A program made the position numbers and the translations under genes. DNA of 64,000 nt, from NCBI RefSeq assembly GCF_003263515.1, contig NZ_JYDE01000020.1, forward strand, positions 170,991-234,990, written 5' to 3'. The DNA comes from Rahnella inusitata. GTDB lineage: Bacteria; Pseudomonadota; Gammaproteobacteria; Enterobacterales; Enterobacteriaceae. Positions 8,226 to 17,202 of the stretch are shown here, in pieces. The stretch's first letter is position 1. Each line of letters begins with the position of its first letter. Under the pieces are notes generated by a model that was not told the origin of the DNA, searched no databases, and saw nothing but the letters and a program-made list of their open reading frames with translations.

Positions 8226-9239
8226 ATGAGCCAGCCTTCCACCAATATCCCATTAATCGACTTCAGCCAGTTTTCAGCGTCGCCGCAACAGCGCGAAGCG
8301 TTTCTGTCCGAGTTGCGTTACGCCGCACGCGAGATCGGCTTCTTCTATCTTAAAAATCACGGCATTGATAAAACCTTACTGAGCGATGTGCAGAATGCAT
8401 CGCGCCAGTTCTTTGCCTTGCCGGAGGAAGAAAAACTGGCCGTGGCGATGATCAACTCATCCCATTTTCGCGGTTACAACCGCGCGGCCTCAGAAATTAC
8501 GCGCGGTCAGCCTGACTGGCGTGAACAATTTGATCTCGGGGCTGAGCGGGCGAAACTACCAATAGATGACAACACCCCCGCGTGGGCCAGATTGCAGGGT
8601 CCAAATCAGTGGCCGGAGACGTTACCGGAGCTACGGCCATTGCTGTTGCGCTGGCAGCGCGAGATGACCGCCATGTCGTTGCGCCTGCTGCGTGCGTTTG
8701 CACTGGCGCTGAAACTGCCGGAAGAGGCGTTTGATCCGCTGTATGGCGAAAAGCCCAATGAACATATCAAACTGATCCGCTATCCAGGACGGCCTGAAGG
8801 TGAGGGGAATCAGGGCGTCGGGGCGCACAAAGATTCCGGTTTCCTCAGTTTCTTGTTGCAGGACGAACAGCGCGGATTACAGGTTGAAGTGGAAAAGGAC
8901 CAGTGGGTGGAAGCGTTGCCTGTGCCGGATACGCTGGTGGTGAATATCGGTGAGTTGCTGGAGCTGGCGACCAACGGTTATCTGCGTGCCACCGTTCACC
9001 GCGTGGTATCTCCGCCTGCGGCCGGTGAGCGCCTGTCGCTGGCATTTTTCCTCGGCGCGCAACTCGACGCCGTGGTGCCGCTGTTCCCGTTACCGCCGGA
9101 GCTTGCGAAAGAAGCGCGGGGCGAGGCCAGCGATCCGCTGAATCCGCTGTTCCGCGATGTCGGTTTCAATTATCTGAAAGGGCGGCTGCGCTCACATCCT
9201 GACGTGGCGCAGCGTTATTATGCGGACGTCACGCGTTGA
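8226..9239 (+). CDS. 2-oxoglutarate/Fe(II)-dependent dioxygenase (isopenicillin N synthase family)
   Basis: A 337-residue enzyme with the N-terminal DIOX_N region (PLIDFSQF, then REIGFFYLKNHGI) and the C-terminal double-stranded beta-helix. The iron-binding triad is visible: His201 and Asp203 in AHKDSGF, and His258 in ATVHRVVSP. The RLS motif that binds 2-oxoglutarate follows about ten residues later. Bacterial members of this family hydroxylate small molecules, but I cannot name the substrate. It ends exactly where the convergent EmrA-like gene ends (9239/9240), with no room for a separate terminator. Confidence 0.9.
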   Translation: MSQPSTNIPLIDFSQFSASPQQREAFLSELRYAAREIGFFYLKNHGIDKTLLSDVQNASRQFFALPEEEKLAVAMINSSHFRGYNRAASEITRGQPDWREQFDLGAERAKLPIDDNTPAWARLQGPNQWPETLPELRPLLLRWQREMTAMSLRLLRAFALALKLPEEAFDPLYGEKPNEHIKLIRYPGRPEGEGNQGVGAHKDSGFLSFLLQDEQRGLQVEVEKDQWVEALPVPDTLVVNIGELLELATNGYLRATVHRVVSPPAAGERLSLAFFLGAQLDAVVPLFPLPPELAKEARGEASDPLNPLFRDVGFNYLKGRLRSHPDVAQRYYADVTR

Positions 9240-10292
9240 TCAGTTTTGTGGTGAGTTAGCGGTATCGATACTGACCACCGCCGACATCCCAGGTCGCAGA
9301 CGATCGCTTTGCGGCTGATTCGGTTCCAGCTCAATGCGCACCGCAATTCGTTGTGAGATTTTAGTGAAGTTACCGGTGGCATTATCAGCTTTCAGCACGC
9401 TGAATTCAGAACCTGCTGCCGGAGAAATTCGCACCACGTGGCCTTTGAAAGTGCGATCGTCGAGGGCATCGACCGTAAACGTTGCCGGTGTGCCGACGTT
9501 CATTTTCGCCAGCTGGCGCTCTTTGAAGTTGGCCGTCACCCAGACGATTTTTGGCGTGATGGACGTCATCTGCGTGCCTGCCGTCACATATTGCCCCATG
9601 CGGGCGCTGACCTCGCCGAGTTGTCCGTCGGAGGGCGCGACAATTCGCGTATGTTGCAGATTAATTTGTGCGACCTCAACCTTCGCCTGCGCGGCCTTTA
9701 AGGCTGCGGCCAGCGACGCTTTATTGGCATCCACCAGAGCCAGATCCTGACGGGCGATATTCACCGAGGCCCGCGCTTTGGCCACGTTGGCTTTGGCCGT
9801 CAGCAAGGCGGCGTGTAATTCATCCCCGATGGTTTTCGACACCAGACCCTTTGCCAACAAGGAACTGTTACGGCCAGTATCGAGCGAGGCTTTACTTTCG
9901 GCGGCCTGCGCACTTTGCAGTTCTGCTTCGGCAAGTTGCAGGCTGGCGGCGCTGGACGCACGATTTTGCTCAAAGTTTTGCAGTGTCACCTGCTGCTGTG
10001 CGGCAGCGGCTTGTGCCTGTAACAATTCCTGGCGGTAAGTGCTGTCGTCGATCAGAAACAGCACGTCACCTTTTTTTACCGGCATAAAATCCTGTACTTT
10101 GACGTCGGTGATGTATCCCGATACCTGGGGGCTAAGCAGGGTGACATTGCCACGTACGTAGGCGTTATCGGTTGATTCCACCTGCGAATTAAACGGAAAT
10201 AACTGCCAGCTGTATAAAACCAACATCACGCCGACCACACCCAGGCAAAGCACCACTATGATTGACGGATAACGAAATAGATTTTTCATCAC
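9240..10292 (-). CDS. HlyD/EmrA-type membrane fusion protein
   Basis: A 350-residue periplasmic adaptor. One N-terminal membrane anchor (about residues 8-30) is followed by the split biotinyl-lipoyl motif (TDNAYVRGN ... VSGYITDVKVQDFMPVKKGDVLF), a long Ala/Gln-rich coiled-coil hairpin (about residues 85-205), the second lipoyl half (RIVAPSDGQLGEV) and a beta-barrel domain. It would connect the inner-membrane DHA2 pump encoded just upstream (44 bp) to an outer-membrane channel. No outer-membrane factor gene is in the cluster, so TolC is the likely partner. Confidence 0.92.
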   Translation of the reverse strand: MMKNLFRYPSIIVVLCLGVVGVMLVLYSWQLFPFNSQVESTDNAYVRGNVTLLSPQVSGYITDVKVQDFMPVKKGDVLFLIDDSTYRQELLQAQAAAAQQQVTLQNFEQNRASSAASLQLAEAELQSAQAAESKASLDTGRNSSLLAKGLVSKTIGDELHAALLTAKANVAKARASVNIARQDLALVDANKASLAAALKAAQAKVEVAQINLQHTRIVAPSDGQLGEVSARMGQYVTAGTQMTSITPKIVWVTANFKERQLAKMNVGTPATFTVDALDDRTFKGHVVRISPAAGSEFSVLKADNATGNFTKISQRIAVRIELEPNQPQSDRLRPGMSAVVSIDTANSPQN

Positions 10293-10336
10293 TTTTCCTG
10301 CATTACTCTTTTAGTTCGATGATAGAAACGAATGAC

Positions 10337-12067
10337 TTACGCAACAGCCTCAGCGGCTTCGCGCTTTTTGGTCTGGATCCGTCCGACAATAATGTGCGCG
10401 CAAAGGACGGCAAAGCAGCCCAGCGACATATAAAACACCACCATGAAAACATCGTTGTACGCCAGCAATCCCGCCTGTTGTGTCACTTTCAGACTCAGTT
10501 GCGCAACCGCCTCGGCATTTAGCTGAGTGCCATCGTTTAATACCGGTTTCAGCAAATGGCTGTACTGAGCGAGCCGCTCAACCACCAGCGGATTTTGCAG
10601 CGAAATCCCTTCAACCAGTACACTCGAGTGAAACTTCTCACGCAAAATTTGAATTGTCCCGAGGAACGCGCCGCCGACCTGCGCGCCGACATTTTGGGTT
10701 GAGAGAAACACCAGCACAAAACTGATGATCTGGCTCTGGCCGTATTGCAGAGCGCGGATAAATCCGAGCCACAGGGAGGTAGGCAGGAATATTGCGCCAC
10801 CAAAGGCAACCATTCCCTGCGTCAGGTAAAACTGCTCGGGGCGCGTATCCACGGTTGAATGCGCGTCCATCCAAGCCGCCACGGCAATCAGCGCGATAGA
10901 GAATAAATGGATGTAAACAATCCGATTGGCTTTATGAATAATGCTGACGAACACCAGCCCGGCGAAGGTCGCGGCCAGAATGATGCAAAACAAGGTAATC
11001 AGCTGCTCGTTGAGCAATCCAACCAGATTCAGAAAGCCCACCATGCCGGTGGTTTGCTCAGAGAGCAGCATTCGCACGAACAGCATTGAACCCGTAAACA
11101 GCAGCATTTCCGGAGTCATCAGCCAGCGTAAGTCAATAATCGGATTCTTGCGCCGCAACTCGACCATAAATGACAGCGTCAGTGCGATAATCCCGACGAC
11201 CAGAACTTCACCAATCCAGTCCTTTTCCTGCCACCAGTAGTAGCGGCCCATGGTCAGCACGATCGACATACAGGCTACGGCAGTGGCGATCAGCGGGTAA
11301 CTTATCCAGTCGGTTCGCTCGAAAACTTTCACGCGTGGTGGATGAGTCAGCGGCAATATCCAGATGATGGCCAGACAGATCAGCGACAGACCGGATTCCA
11401 GCATCGTCAGCTGGTGCCAGTGCCCGAGATCTAACAGGTGCGGCGAAATGATGCGAGAAATCGGCAACGAAATCTGGCTGCCTGCCAGCCCAAAGCACAA
11501 TCCTGCCGTCAGCTTTTTCGCCGGCGGGAAAATCTCGAACATATAGAACAACGCCAGCGGCCCAAGCGATGCCATCGCAAAACCCATGACTGCGCGAACC
11601 GCCACGGCGGTCTGAAAATCATGGGTAAACATTTGCGCCATGGAGGCGACGGCAAAAAACAGCAGGCCGTATTCCCCGAAGCGACGAAACCCAAACTGGG
11701 TACGGATTTTATACAGCAGGATCGTACCGGTCACGCTGGTGGCGGTATACGCGGCAATCAGCCAGTAGCTTTCTACGTTAGAAATTCCAAGAGATCCCTG
11801 GATCCCCGGCAGGTTTGATCCCACCAGATTGATCCCCAGCCCTTGCGTCATACCAATAATCAACGACGCCATGACGTAAACACCGATACGTAATCGCGGG
11901 TAACGGGAGAGCCAGGTATTCACCTGAACGGCAAACGGGTGATGCGTTGAGGGAGGAACCGATCCGGCTTCGGTTGCTGGCGCGGGGGGCTCTTTTACGG
12001 TTGATGCATCCCGTGTTGTTAATTCACCGGCATCCTGCCGGACATCTGAATCAGAACGCGTCGTCAT
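10337..12067 (-). CDS. DHA2-family MFS multidrug efflux transporter (EmrB-like)
   Basis: A 576-residue MFS protein with about 14 hydrophobic segments and an unusual hydrophilic N-terminal extension of about 60 residues before the first span. Segments such as GSNLPGIQGSLGISN and VRAVMGFAMASLGPLALF correspond to the DHA2 signature regions. Paired with the downstream HlyD-type adaptor it should form a proton-driven tripartite drug or fatty-acid exporter. The gene lies 190 bp downstream of a marR gene on the same strand, with overlapping palindromes in the gap (12102-12122), so it is probably repressed by that MarR protein. The exported compound is unknown. Confidence 0.9.
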   Translation of the reverse strand: MTTRSDSDVRQDAGELTTRDASTVKEPPAPATEAGSVPPSTHHPFAVQVNTWLSRYPRLRIGVYVMASLIIGMTQGLGINLVGSNLPGIQGSLGISNVESYWLIAAYTATSVTGTILLYKIRTQFGFRRFGEYGLLFFAVASMAQMFTHDFQTAVAVRAVMGFAMASLGPLALFYMFEIFPPAKKLTAGLCFGLAGSQISLPISRIISPHLLDLGHWHQLTMLESGLSLICLAIIWILPLTHPPRVKVFERTDWISYPLIATAVACMSIVLTMGRYYWWQEKDWIGEVLVVGIIALTLSFMVELRRKNPIIDLRWLMTPEMLLFTGSMLFVRMLLSEQTTGMVGFLNLVGLLNEQLITLFCIILAATFAGLVFVSIIHKANRIVYIHLFSIALIAVAAWMDAHSTVDTRPEQFYLTQGMVAFGGAIFLPTSLWLGFIRALQYGQSQIISFVLVFLSTQNVGAQVGGAFLGTIQILREKFHSSVLVEGISLQNPLVVERLAQYSHLLKPVLNDGTQLNAEAVAQLSLKVTQQAGLLAYNDVFMVVFYMSLGCFAVLCAHIIVGRIQTKKREAAEAVA

Positions 12068-12101
12068 CGTTATGCCTTATAAGTCATTACCCAACTAGCT
12101 T

Positions 12102-12122
12102 GTAGCTTGCTACATAATGTAG
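12102..12122. promoter_or_regulatory. Overlapping palindromes, probable MarR-family operator
   Basis: GTAGCTTGCTAC (12102-12113) and CTACATAATGTAG (12110-12122) are both perfect palindromes and overlap by four bases. They lie 35-55 bp upstream of the MFS gene, in the gap downstream of marR. The size and spacing suit MarR-type dimers. The link to this MarR protein is an inference from position. Confidence 0.55.
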
Positions 12123-12256
12123 TGAGGCATTTCAAATGTGTCTAGTTCAATTATTCATATCAGTGATATTTACAAACGCAAATAGGGAATAATCAATCAA
12201 TTACAACGGTGACTATTGCAGGAATGAAAGGGGGGATAAGGAGAAAAAATCGCCAC

Positions 12257-12715
12257 TCAAAGTGCGGCGATATTGGCAGTGATGGCGGCAAGAACGCCAC
12301 GGGCAACGGCAATGTTTTCTTCCGGGATGCCTTCCATCACACGGATCAATATGTCGTCGGTCATGCTGCGTACCTGATTCGCCAGATCGTTACCGGCTTC
12401 GGTCAGCACAATATCTTTTGACCGACGGTCGTTTTCACCAGGGCAACGCTCCAACAGCCCAAGCTGTGCGAGGCTGTCAAACAGGCGGATCGCGGTCGGG
12501 TGTTCGACTTCCAGCAAGGCGGTAAGTTCTCCCTGCGGAAGACGGCCATTGGCCGCTTCCAGATGCAACAGAACCTGACCACGGGCAAGTGTCAGCCCGA
12601 TGGTTTTGAAACGGGCATCGCAGTAAGTCCGTAACTGACGGCCAATATGGATGGTTTCCGGGAGGAAGCGCAGGGTAGGCGAAGCGGCCTCCGGTCGGCG
12701 GCGTAATGTAGTCAA
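12257..12715 (-). CDS. MarR-family transcriptional regulator
   Basis: A 152-residue winged-helix regulator. The DNA-binding core runs from TLARGQVLLHLEA through LTALLEVEHPTAIRLFDSLAQLGLLER to the wing CPGENDRRSKDIVLTEAG (about residues 42-115), flanked by helices for dimerisation. MarR proteins usually repress adjacent efflux genes until a phenolic or other ligand binds; here the EmrB/EmrA-like pair follows on the same strand. The palindromes in the 190-bp gap to the pump gene are the natural target. The ligand is unknown. Confidence 0.92.
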   Translation of the reverse strand: MTTLRRRPEAASPTLRFLPETIHIGRQLRTYCDARFKTIGLTLARGQVLLHLEAANGRLPQGELTALLEVEHPTAIRLFDSLAQLGLLERCPGENDRRSKDIVLTEAGNDLANQVRSMTDDILIRVMEGIPEENIAVARGVLAAITANIAAL

Positions 12716-12853
12716 AGGATCCTCACAGATGGTGCTTTTGATGGCGTCAGGTTAGCACGGTATGTGATATTTGCCACAAAAGTGAGGCCGCTGTTAACAT
12801 TTTGAGACAACCGGAAGTCACTTTCTGGCAGTGAAGAGCCAGACCGCCCGGCG

Positions 12854-13918
12854 CTATTTTGGGGTGATAATATCCACGTGAGAGATGTTGCTTTTCATGA
12901 TCAGCTTGCGCAGGAACGGCGAGGTCAAAATGGCGGCTTTTACGATTTTGCTGAACAATTTCAATCGCAGCTTCAGCGTGTTTTTGTGATAAGCGCGGTT
13001 CGGATGACTCACGTTGTCGTTGAAGATCTTGCTAAGGATTTCCGCGCTGTCGAAGGCGTAACTGATACCTTCCAGCGAGCTGGCGCTGATGAATCCGGCG
13101 GCCTCGCCGATTAGGAAAGCGTTATCTTGGCCACAGCGGAAATCGCTCATTTTCGACGGGCACAGCACGATGCATTTTTCGGTCTTCACCACATCGCCAA
13201 AAGTGAAGGAATAGGGCAGAAGACGTGTTTTTAGATTTTCAAAATGCTGATTGCCATTCTTCATCGGGAAGGCGCCGCCGACAATAAAATACCCGTCTTT
13301 GGACATACTCCAGGCGTAACAATCGGTGACGGTATTATCGAAAATACAAGAGTAGAACGGCACCGGATGTTTATCGGTAAACCATTGCTGAATACTCAGA
13401 TATTTACGGATTTCATGTTCAGGATACAACATTCTCCTGACCATGGAGTTTGCGCCGTCCGCGCCGACCACGTATTTCGCTGTCGCCAGATGATGAACGC
13501 CTTCATCGGTGAACTGGATTTGATATCCGTCGTCCTGGCGGATGATTTTGCGGCACAGGCTGTCATGGCGCACATCAACGTTCGCGGGGATCAGTGTTTT
13601 AAGCCACAAATCGAAACGGTGGCGGTTGATATTGACGTAAGTCCGCTGGTAATTTCTAATCAGGCTGGTTTGTAAATCGTAAGTTTTGACGCTGAAAATT
13701 TGCGGATCGGCCAGCACGGAGGTAGGCAGATTCACGCCGAAACGCACAAAAGATCGTTGTGCATCGGTCGCCAGCAGGCCACCGCAGGGTTTCTGAAAAC
13801 CGTCTTCGCCGCATTCCTGCTTTTTATCGAGAGCCAGAATTCTGAGGTCAGGATTCAGTAATCTGGCAAGCGTTGCGCCCGCCGGGCCCAGACCAATAAT
13901 CGCAATATCGTAGTCCAT
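12854..13918 (-). CDS. cbrA: CbrA, FAD-dependent oxidoreductase linked to colicin M tolerance
   Basis: A 354-residue geranylgeranyl-reductase-type flavoprotein. The N-terminal FAD fold shows [17 protein letters not shown], then ALDKK; the GADGAN motif lies near residue 157 and the C-terminal FAD motif is [18 protein letters not shown]. The cysteine-rich FQKPCGGLL segment and most of the sequence agree with E. coli CbrA as I recall it. Overproduced CbrA gives E. coli resistance to colicin M, thought to act through polyprenyl lipid carriers. I prefer the ATG at 13918 because the protein then starts like E. coli CbrA; an in-frame ATG at 13930 and a TTG at 13942 are alternatives. Confidence 0.9.
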   Translation of the reverse strand: MDYDIAIIGLGPAGATLARLLNPDLRILALDKKQECGEDGFQKPCGGLLATDAQRSFVRFGVNLPTSVLADPQIFSVKTYDLQTSLIRNYQRTYVNINRHRFDLWLKTLIPANVDVRHDSLCRKIIRQDDGYQIQFTDEGVHHLATAKYVVGADGANSMVRRMLYPEHEIRKYLSIQQWFTDKHPVPFYSCIFDNTVTDCYAWSMSKDGYFIVGGAFPMKNGNQHFENLKTRLLPYSFTFGDVVKTEKCIVLCPSKMSDFRCGQDNAFLIGEAAGFISASSLEGISYAFDSAEILSKIFNDNVSHPNRAYHKNTLKLRLKLFSKIVKAAILTSPFLRKLIMKSNISHVDIITPK

Positions 13919-14036
13919 CTGTGAATCCATCTTCCCTGACAAAGGCGAGAGTATAGTCCGTATTGAGAGACTACGAGAAGATGTAATTTACAGAATAAGA
14001 AAACCCTTAACTCATCAATATTCTGGAGAAAATAGC

Positions 14037-14450
14037 ATGCAACCTGTCGTTAATATGATCACGCTGGGCGTTAAGGATTTAGCCATCGCCACCGAGTTTT
14101 ATCAGAATGGATTAGGATTTCCGAAAGTGGTGATTGATTCAGACAGCGTCAGCTTCTTTGAGCTGGCGGGCGCATGGTTGTCTTTATTCCCGTGGGACGA
14201 GCTGGCTAAGGACGCGCAGGTCAGTGCTCAGGGGGAAGGTTTCCGCGGGATGTCTCTGGCGCAAACCGTTGCCAGTGAAGCAAAAGTGGACGCGATTCTT
14301 AAACAGGCGGTGAAAGCGGGCGGGACGCTGATTAAGCCAGGCCAGAAAGTATTCTGGGGCGGATATTCTGGTTACTTCGCCGATCCGGACGGACATCTTT
14401 GGGAAATCGCCTATAACCCGTTTATGAAAATCGGGCCACAGGAAGCGTAA
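14037..14450 (+). CDS. VOC-family protein
   Basis: A 137-residue glyoxalase-fold protein made of two modules, the first starting VVNMITLGVKDLAIATEFYQNGLGF and the second ending YSGYFADPDGHLWEIAYNP. The DPDGHLWEI ending with its Glu is the standard C-terminal metal-ligand segment, while the position usually held by the first-module His is not obviously conserved. It is divergent from cbrA and convergent with the LprI-like gene. Substrate unknown. The ATG at 14037 follows TGGAGAA. Confidence 0.85.
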   Translation: MQPVVNMITLGVKDLAIATEFYQNGLGFPKVVIDSDSVSFFELAGAWLSLFPWDELAKDAQVSAQGEGFRGMSLAQTVASEAKVDAILKQAVKAGGTLIKPGQKVFWGGYSGYFADPDGHLWEIAYNPFMKIGPQEA

Positions 14451-14457
14451 TAAGGTT

Positions 14458-14484
14458 CCTCCCCGGATAATGATACCGGGGAGG
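14458..14484. terminator. Hairpin terminator between convergent genes
   Basis: CCTCCCCGG and CCGGGGAGG form a perfect 9-bp stem with a 9-base loop between the VOC stop (14450) and the LprI-like stop (14491). The + side is followed by GTTTGCTT. It probably serves both genes. The same bases give a KOPS-like GGGGAGGG at 14478-14485. Confidence 0.75.
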
Positions 14485-14490
14485 GTTTGC

Positions 14491-14919
14491 TTACGGCAGG
14501 GCTATAATCCATTCGTTCAACTGAGCGGTGCGATCCTTCGTTCGCTGTATCAGGCAGGCCATTTGATCGGTATTACGCTGCGCGCCAGCCTGATTGATTA
14601 AATACCACGCATTGCATTCCTTATCGCGAAAACGCACCCATTGCCGCTGCGCTTCAACAAACCTGGTTTTTAGCGCCGGGTAATCTAAATATTCATCTTT
14701 CGGCTGTGACATTTTCTTAATCAACTGCTGATAGGAAACGTTCAATTGGTGATCGGTCTGCTCAAACACGGCCTGCGCGCGCATGTCTTCGCACATTGGC
14801 GAGAGATCGTCTTTTGGGCAGTCCTCAGCCAGTGCGATAACCGGTGAGAATAGCAATCCGGCGGCAATCAGCAGGGGGCGAAAACGTATATTCACGTGCA
14901 TGGGCAGATGACTCTTCAT
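14491..14919 (-). CDS. LprI/DUF1311-family secreted protein
   Basis: A 142-residue protein with an N-terminal signal peptide (hydrophobic LLIAAGLLFSPVIALA, cleavage likely before EDCP) and the DUF1311 pattern: spaced cysteines, TDHQLNVSYQQLIKK, then AQRQWVRFRDKECNAWY and a final C-L-I-x-RT segment. Four cysteines could form two disulfides. Mycobacterial LprI inhibits lysozyme, but most enterobacterial members are uncharacterised. The start at 14919 or the in-frame ATG at 14901 are both possible; the latter trims six residues ahead of the signal peptide. Confidence 0.8.
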   Translation of the reverse strand: MKSHLPMHVNIRFRPLLIAAGLLFSPVIALAEDCPKDDLSPMCEDMRAQAVFEQTDHQLNVSYQQLIKKMSQPKDEYLDYPALKTRFVEAQRQWVRFRDKECNAWYLINQAGAQRNTDQMACLIQRTKDRTAQLNEWIIALP

Positions 14920-15023
14920 AAAAGTTGAGATATCAGGACTTTACTGAAATGCGATCTCTCCCGCAACTGCGGTACTCACGCAATTGATGGGACGACGGGG
15001 GCAGAACATTGGGGCAATCTTCA

Positions 15024-15046
15024 TTATTAGTTACAACATACAGTCC
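15024..15046 (-). other. Ter site (Tus-binding), blocks leftward forks
   Basis: On the - strand the segment contains GTATGTTGTAACTAA, the invariant core of E. coli TerB, and it shares ACTGTATGTTGTAACTAAT (19 bases) with the Ter site at 21564-21586. The G that makes the GC(6) lock pair is present. It is oriented opposite to the tus-proximal site. By analogy with TerB it would stop forks travelling from right to left. It sits in the gap between the LprI-like gene and the GAPDH gene. Confidence 0.88.
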
Positions 15047-15135
15047 ATTTGCTTTAATAAAACCGACGTCTGTGAGTTAGATAAACACCGCAAAACGGCG
15101 GTGTCTTCTTATAATGTCTGGCAGGAAAAGGGGGC

Positions 15136-16146
15136 TTATAATCCGCGTTTTTCCATTAACACCGCCAGATCAACCAGACGGTTGGAGAATCCCCATTCGT
15201 TGTCATACCAGGCCAGAATCTTCACCAGTTTTCCGCCAATAACTAAGGTAGAAAGGCCGTCGATAATGGACGAGCGTGGATCACCACGATAATCACTCGA
15301 GACAAGGGGTTCATCGCTATAGCCCAGAATGCCTTTCAGCGGGCCGGACTCCGCCGCCTGTCGGAATGCCGCGTTGATTTCTTCAACCGTGGCTTCACGT
15401 TTCAAATTCACAGTCAGGTCGACGATAGAAACCACGGGTACCGGGACACGCAGGGAATAACCGGTCATGCGTCCGGCAAGTTCAGGGATGACTTTCCCGA
15501 TGGCTTTCGCCGCTCCGCTGGAATACGGAACAATCGACACTGCCGCTGCACGGGCGCCGCGCAAATCTTTTTCCGGCTGGTCATGCAATGCCTGGCTATT
15601 GGTATAAGCATGGGTGGTGTTCATCAGGCCATGTTCAATCCCGAAGGTTTGATGAAGAACCTTCGCGGCCGGTGCTAAACCGTTTGTTGTGCAACTGCCG
15701 TTACTCACCACTTTATGTTTTGCGGGATCATACTGGTCATCATTCACACCCAGCACGATGGTGATATCGTCATCTTTCCCCGGCGCGGAAATAATGACGC
15801 GTTTCGCACCGCCGTGAGTGATATGGACTTCAGCCTTAGCTTTATCCGTGAAGAAACCGGTGGCTTCGATAACGATATCGACGCCGGTACTGCTCCAAGG
15901 AATAGCGGCCGGATCTCTTTCAGAGAATACGCGGATGCTTTTGCCATCGACCAAAAGCTGGCCTTCACCTGCTTCGACGGTGGCGTTCAGCGTGCCGGAA
16001 AGGGAATCATATTTAAGAAGATGGGCGAGAGTTTTACTGTCAGTGAGATCATTGATCGCCACCACCTGAAAGTCATCGCGACCGAGAGCAGCGCGCAGGA
16101 CGTTTCGTCCGATTCTGCCGAATCCGTTAATACCAACTTTGACCAT
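15136..16146 (-). CDS. Type I glyceraldehyde-3-phosphate dehydrogenase, GapA paralogue
   Basis: A 336-residue GAPDH. The NAD-binding GINGFGRIGRNVLRAAL is at the N terminus with Asp33 in AINDLTD favouring NAD. The catalytic Cys152 lies in SNGSCTTNG and His179 in NTTHAYT; the end YDNEWGFSNRLVDLA is typical. It differs from housekeeping enterobacterial GapA at the active site: residue 156, normally Cys in SCTTNC, is Gly, and several segments look closer to Gram-positive enzymes. The start at 16146 has AAGGAG 7 bases upstream. A GlxA-type regulator gene lies 78 bp upstream on the same strand. It is probably an accessory enzyme. Confidence 0.9.
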   Translation of the reverse strand: MVKVGINGFGRIGRNVLRAALGRDDFQVVAINDLTDSKTLAHLLKYDSLSGTLNATVEAGEGQLLVDGKSIRVFSERDPAAIPWSSTGVDIVIEATGFFTDKAKAEVHITHGGAKRVIISAPGKDDDITIVLGVNDDQYDPAKHKVVSNGSCTTNGLAPAAKVLHQTFGIEHGLMNTTHAYTNSQALHDQPEKDLRGARAAAVSIVPYSSGAAKAIGKVIPELAGRMTGYSLRVPVPVVSIVDLTVNLKREATVEEINAAFRQAAESGPLKGILGYSDEPLVSSDYRGDPRSSIIDGLSTLVIGGKLVKILAWYDNEWGFSNRLVDLAVLMEKRGL

Positions 16147-16224
16147 GATGCACTCCTTAGTTAGCGGAACTGCATTCAATGTAGTCTTAAGCTGGCGTGG
16201 CGTAAATGACAAGAAAGAATCAAT

Positions 16225-17202
16225 TTACGCCAACATGCGTGAGCAGAAACGTTCACGGTATTCAGTAGGGGTGAGCTGCAAATTACGCTCGAAAACGCGG
16301 CGCAGATTCAGGCCAGTACCAAAGCCTGTCATGACCGCGATTTGTTCAACGCCGAGAGTGGTTTGTTCAAGCCGCTGTCTGGCCGCATTCAGACGGACTT
16401 CCTCGACATACTTCGCCGGTGTCATTCCGGTTTCACGAGTAAAGACGCGGGTGAAATTGCGCGGACTCATCGCGACATGCTCTGCCAGTTGTTCCACTGA
16501 AAGGTCTGCCGTGATGTTATCGGGCAGCCAGATCTGAAGGTCTCGGATCGGTCCTTCTGCCGCCTGATTTAACAGATAGCGGCTGAACTGCGCCTGACTG
16601 CCGGGCCTGCGCAGGAACATCACTAAATCCTGTGCCACGTCGCGGGCCAGATTGAAACCATGGTCGTCCTCAACCAAGGCGAGCGTGAGATCAAACCCTG
16701 AACTGACACCGCCTGAGGTCCAGACGGACCCGTCCTGAACATAGATCGGGCCACGTTCGACCAGGATTTGTGGAAATTCTGATTGCAGCGCATCGAGTAA
16801 ACGCCAGTGTGTGGTGGCATGCCGTCCGTCGAGCAGGCCAGTTTCCGCCAGCAGCATTGCACCGCCGCAAATGGAAACAATGCGGCCAGCATGGGGCGCA
16901 GCCTTTTTTATCCACTGGACTACGTCTGAGCCTTCTTCTTTGGTCAGGCCTTTACCAGTGATAAGAATGGTATCGCGTGGAGTGTTTGGATCGAGATCGC
17001 ACAAGCGGTGGTCAGCCAGCAGGTTCAGCCCGGACGCGCCGTGAACGACACGGTGCTGTTGCGTCGTGGCCAGGGTAACCTGATAAGCTGGCGTGCGGGC
17101 GTCCTTAGACATCAGGCGATTTGCCTGCATGAGGATATCGGCGATACCAGCCGCTTCGAACAACATGCCCCCGTCGGGGACGATAATCAAAAATGTATGC
17201 AT
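16225..17202 (-). CDS. GlxA-family transcriptional regulator (DJ-1/PfpI domain plus AraC HTH)
   Basis: A 325-residue two-domain protein. Residues about 3-170 form a DJ-1/PfpI-like domain (FLIIVPDGGMLFEAAG; ICGGAMLLAETGLLDGRHATTHW, with the nucleophile-elbow position Cys). Residues about 215-320 form the AraC double helix-turn-helix with VAMSPRNFTRVFTRETGMTPAKYVEEVRL and MTGFGTGLNLRRVFER. Such regulators sense small metabolites. The gene precedes the GAPDH paralogue on the same strand (78 bp), so it may control or be co-transcribed with it. It is one of two GlxA-type genes in the terminus region. Confidence 0.9.
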   Translation of the reverse strand: MHTFLIIVPDGGMLFEAAGIADILMQANRLMSKDARTPAYQVTLATTQQHRVVHGASGLNLLADHRLCDLDPNTPRDTILITGKGLTKEEGSDVVQWIKKAAPHAGRIVSICGGAMLLAETGLLDGRHATTHWRLLDALQSEFPQILVERGPIYVQDGSVWTSGGVSSGFDLTLALVEDDHGFNLARDVAQDLVMFLRRPGSQAQFSRYLLNQAAEGPIRDLQIWLPDNITADLSVEQLAEHVAMSPRNFTRVFTRETGMTPAKYVEEVRLNAARQRLEQTTLGVEQIAVMTGFGTGLNLRRVFERNLQLTPTEYRERFCSRMLA

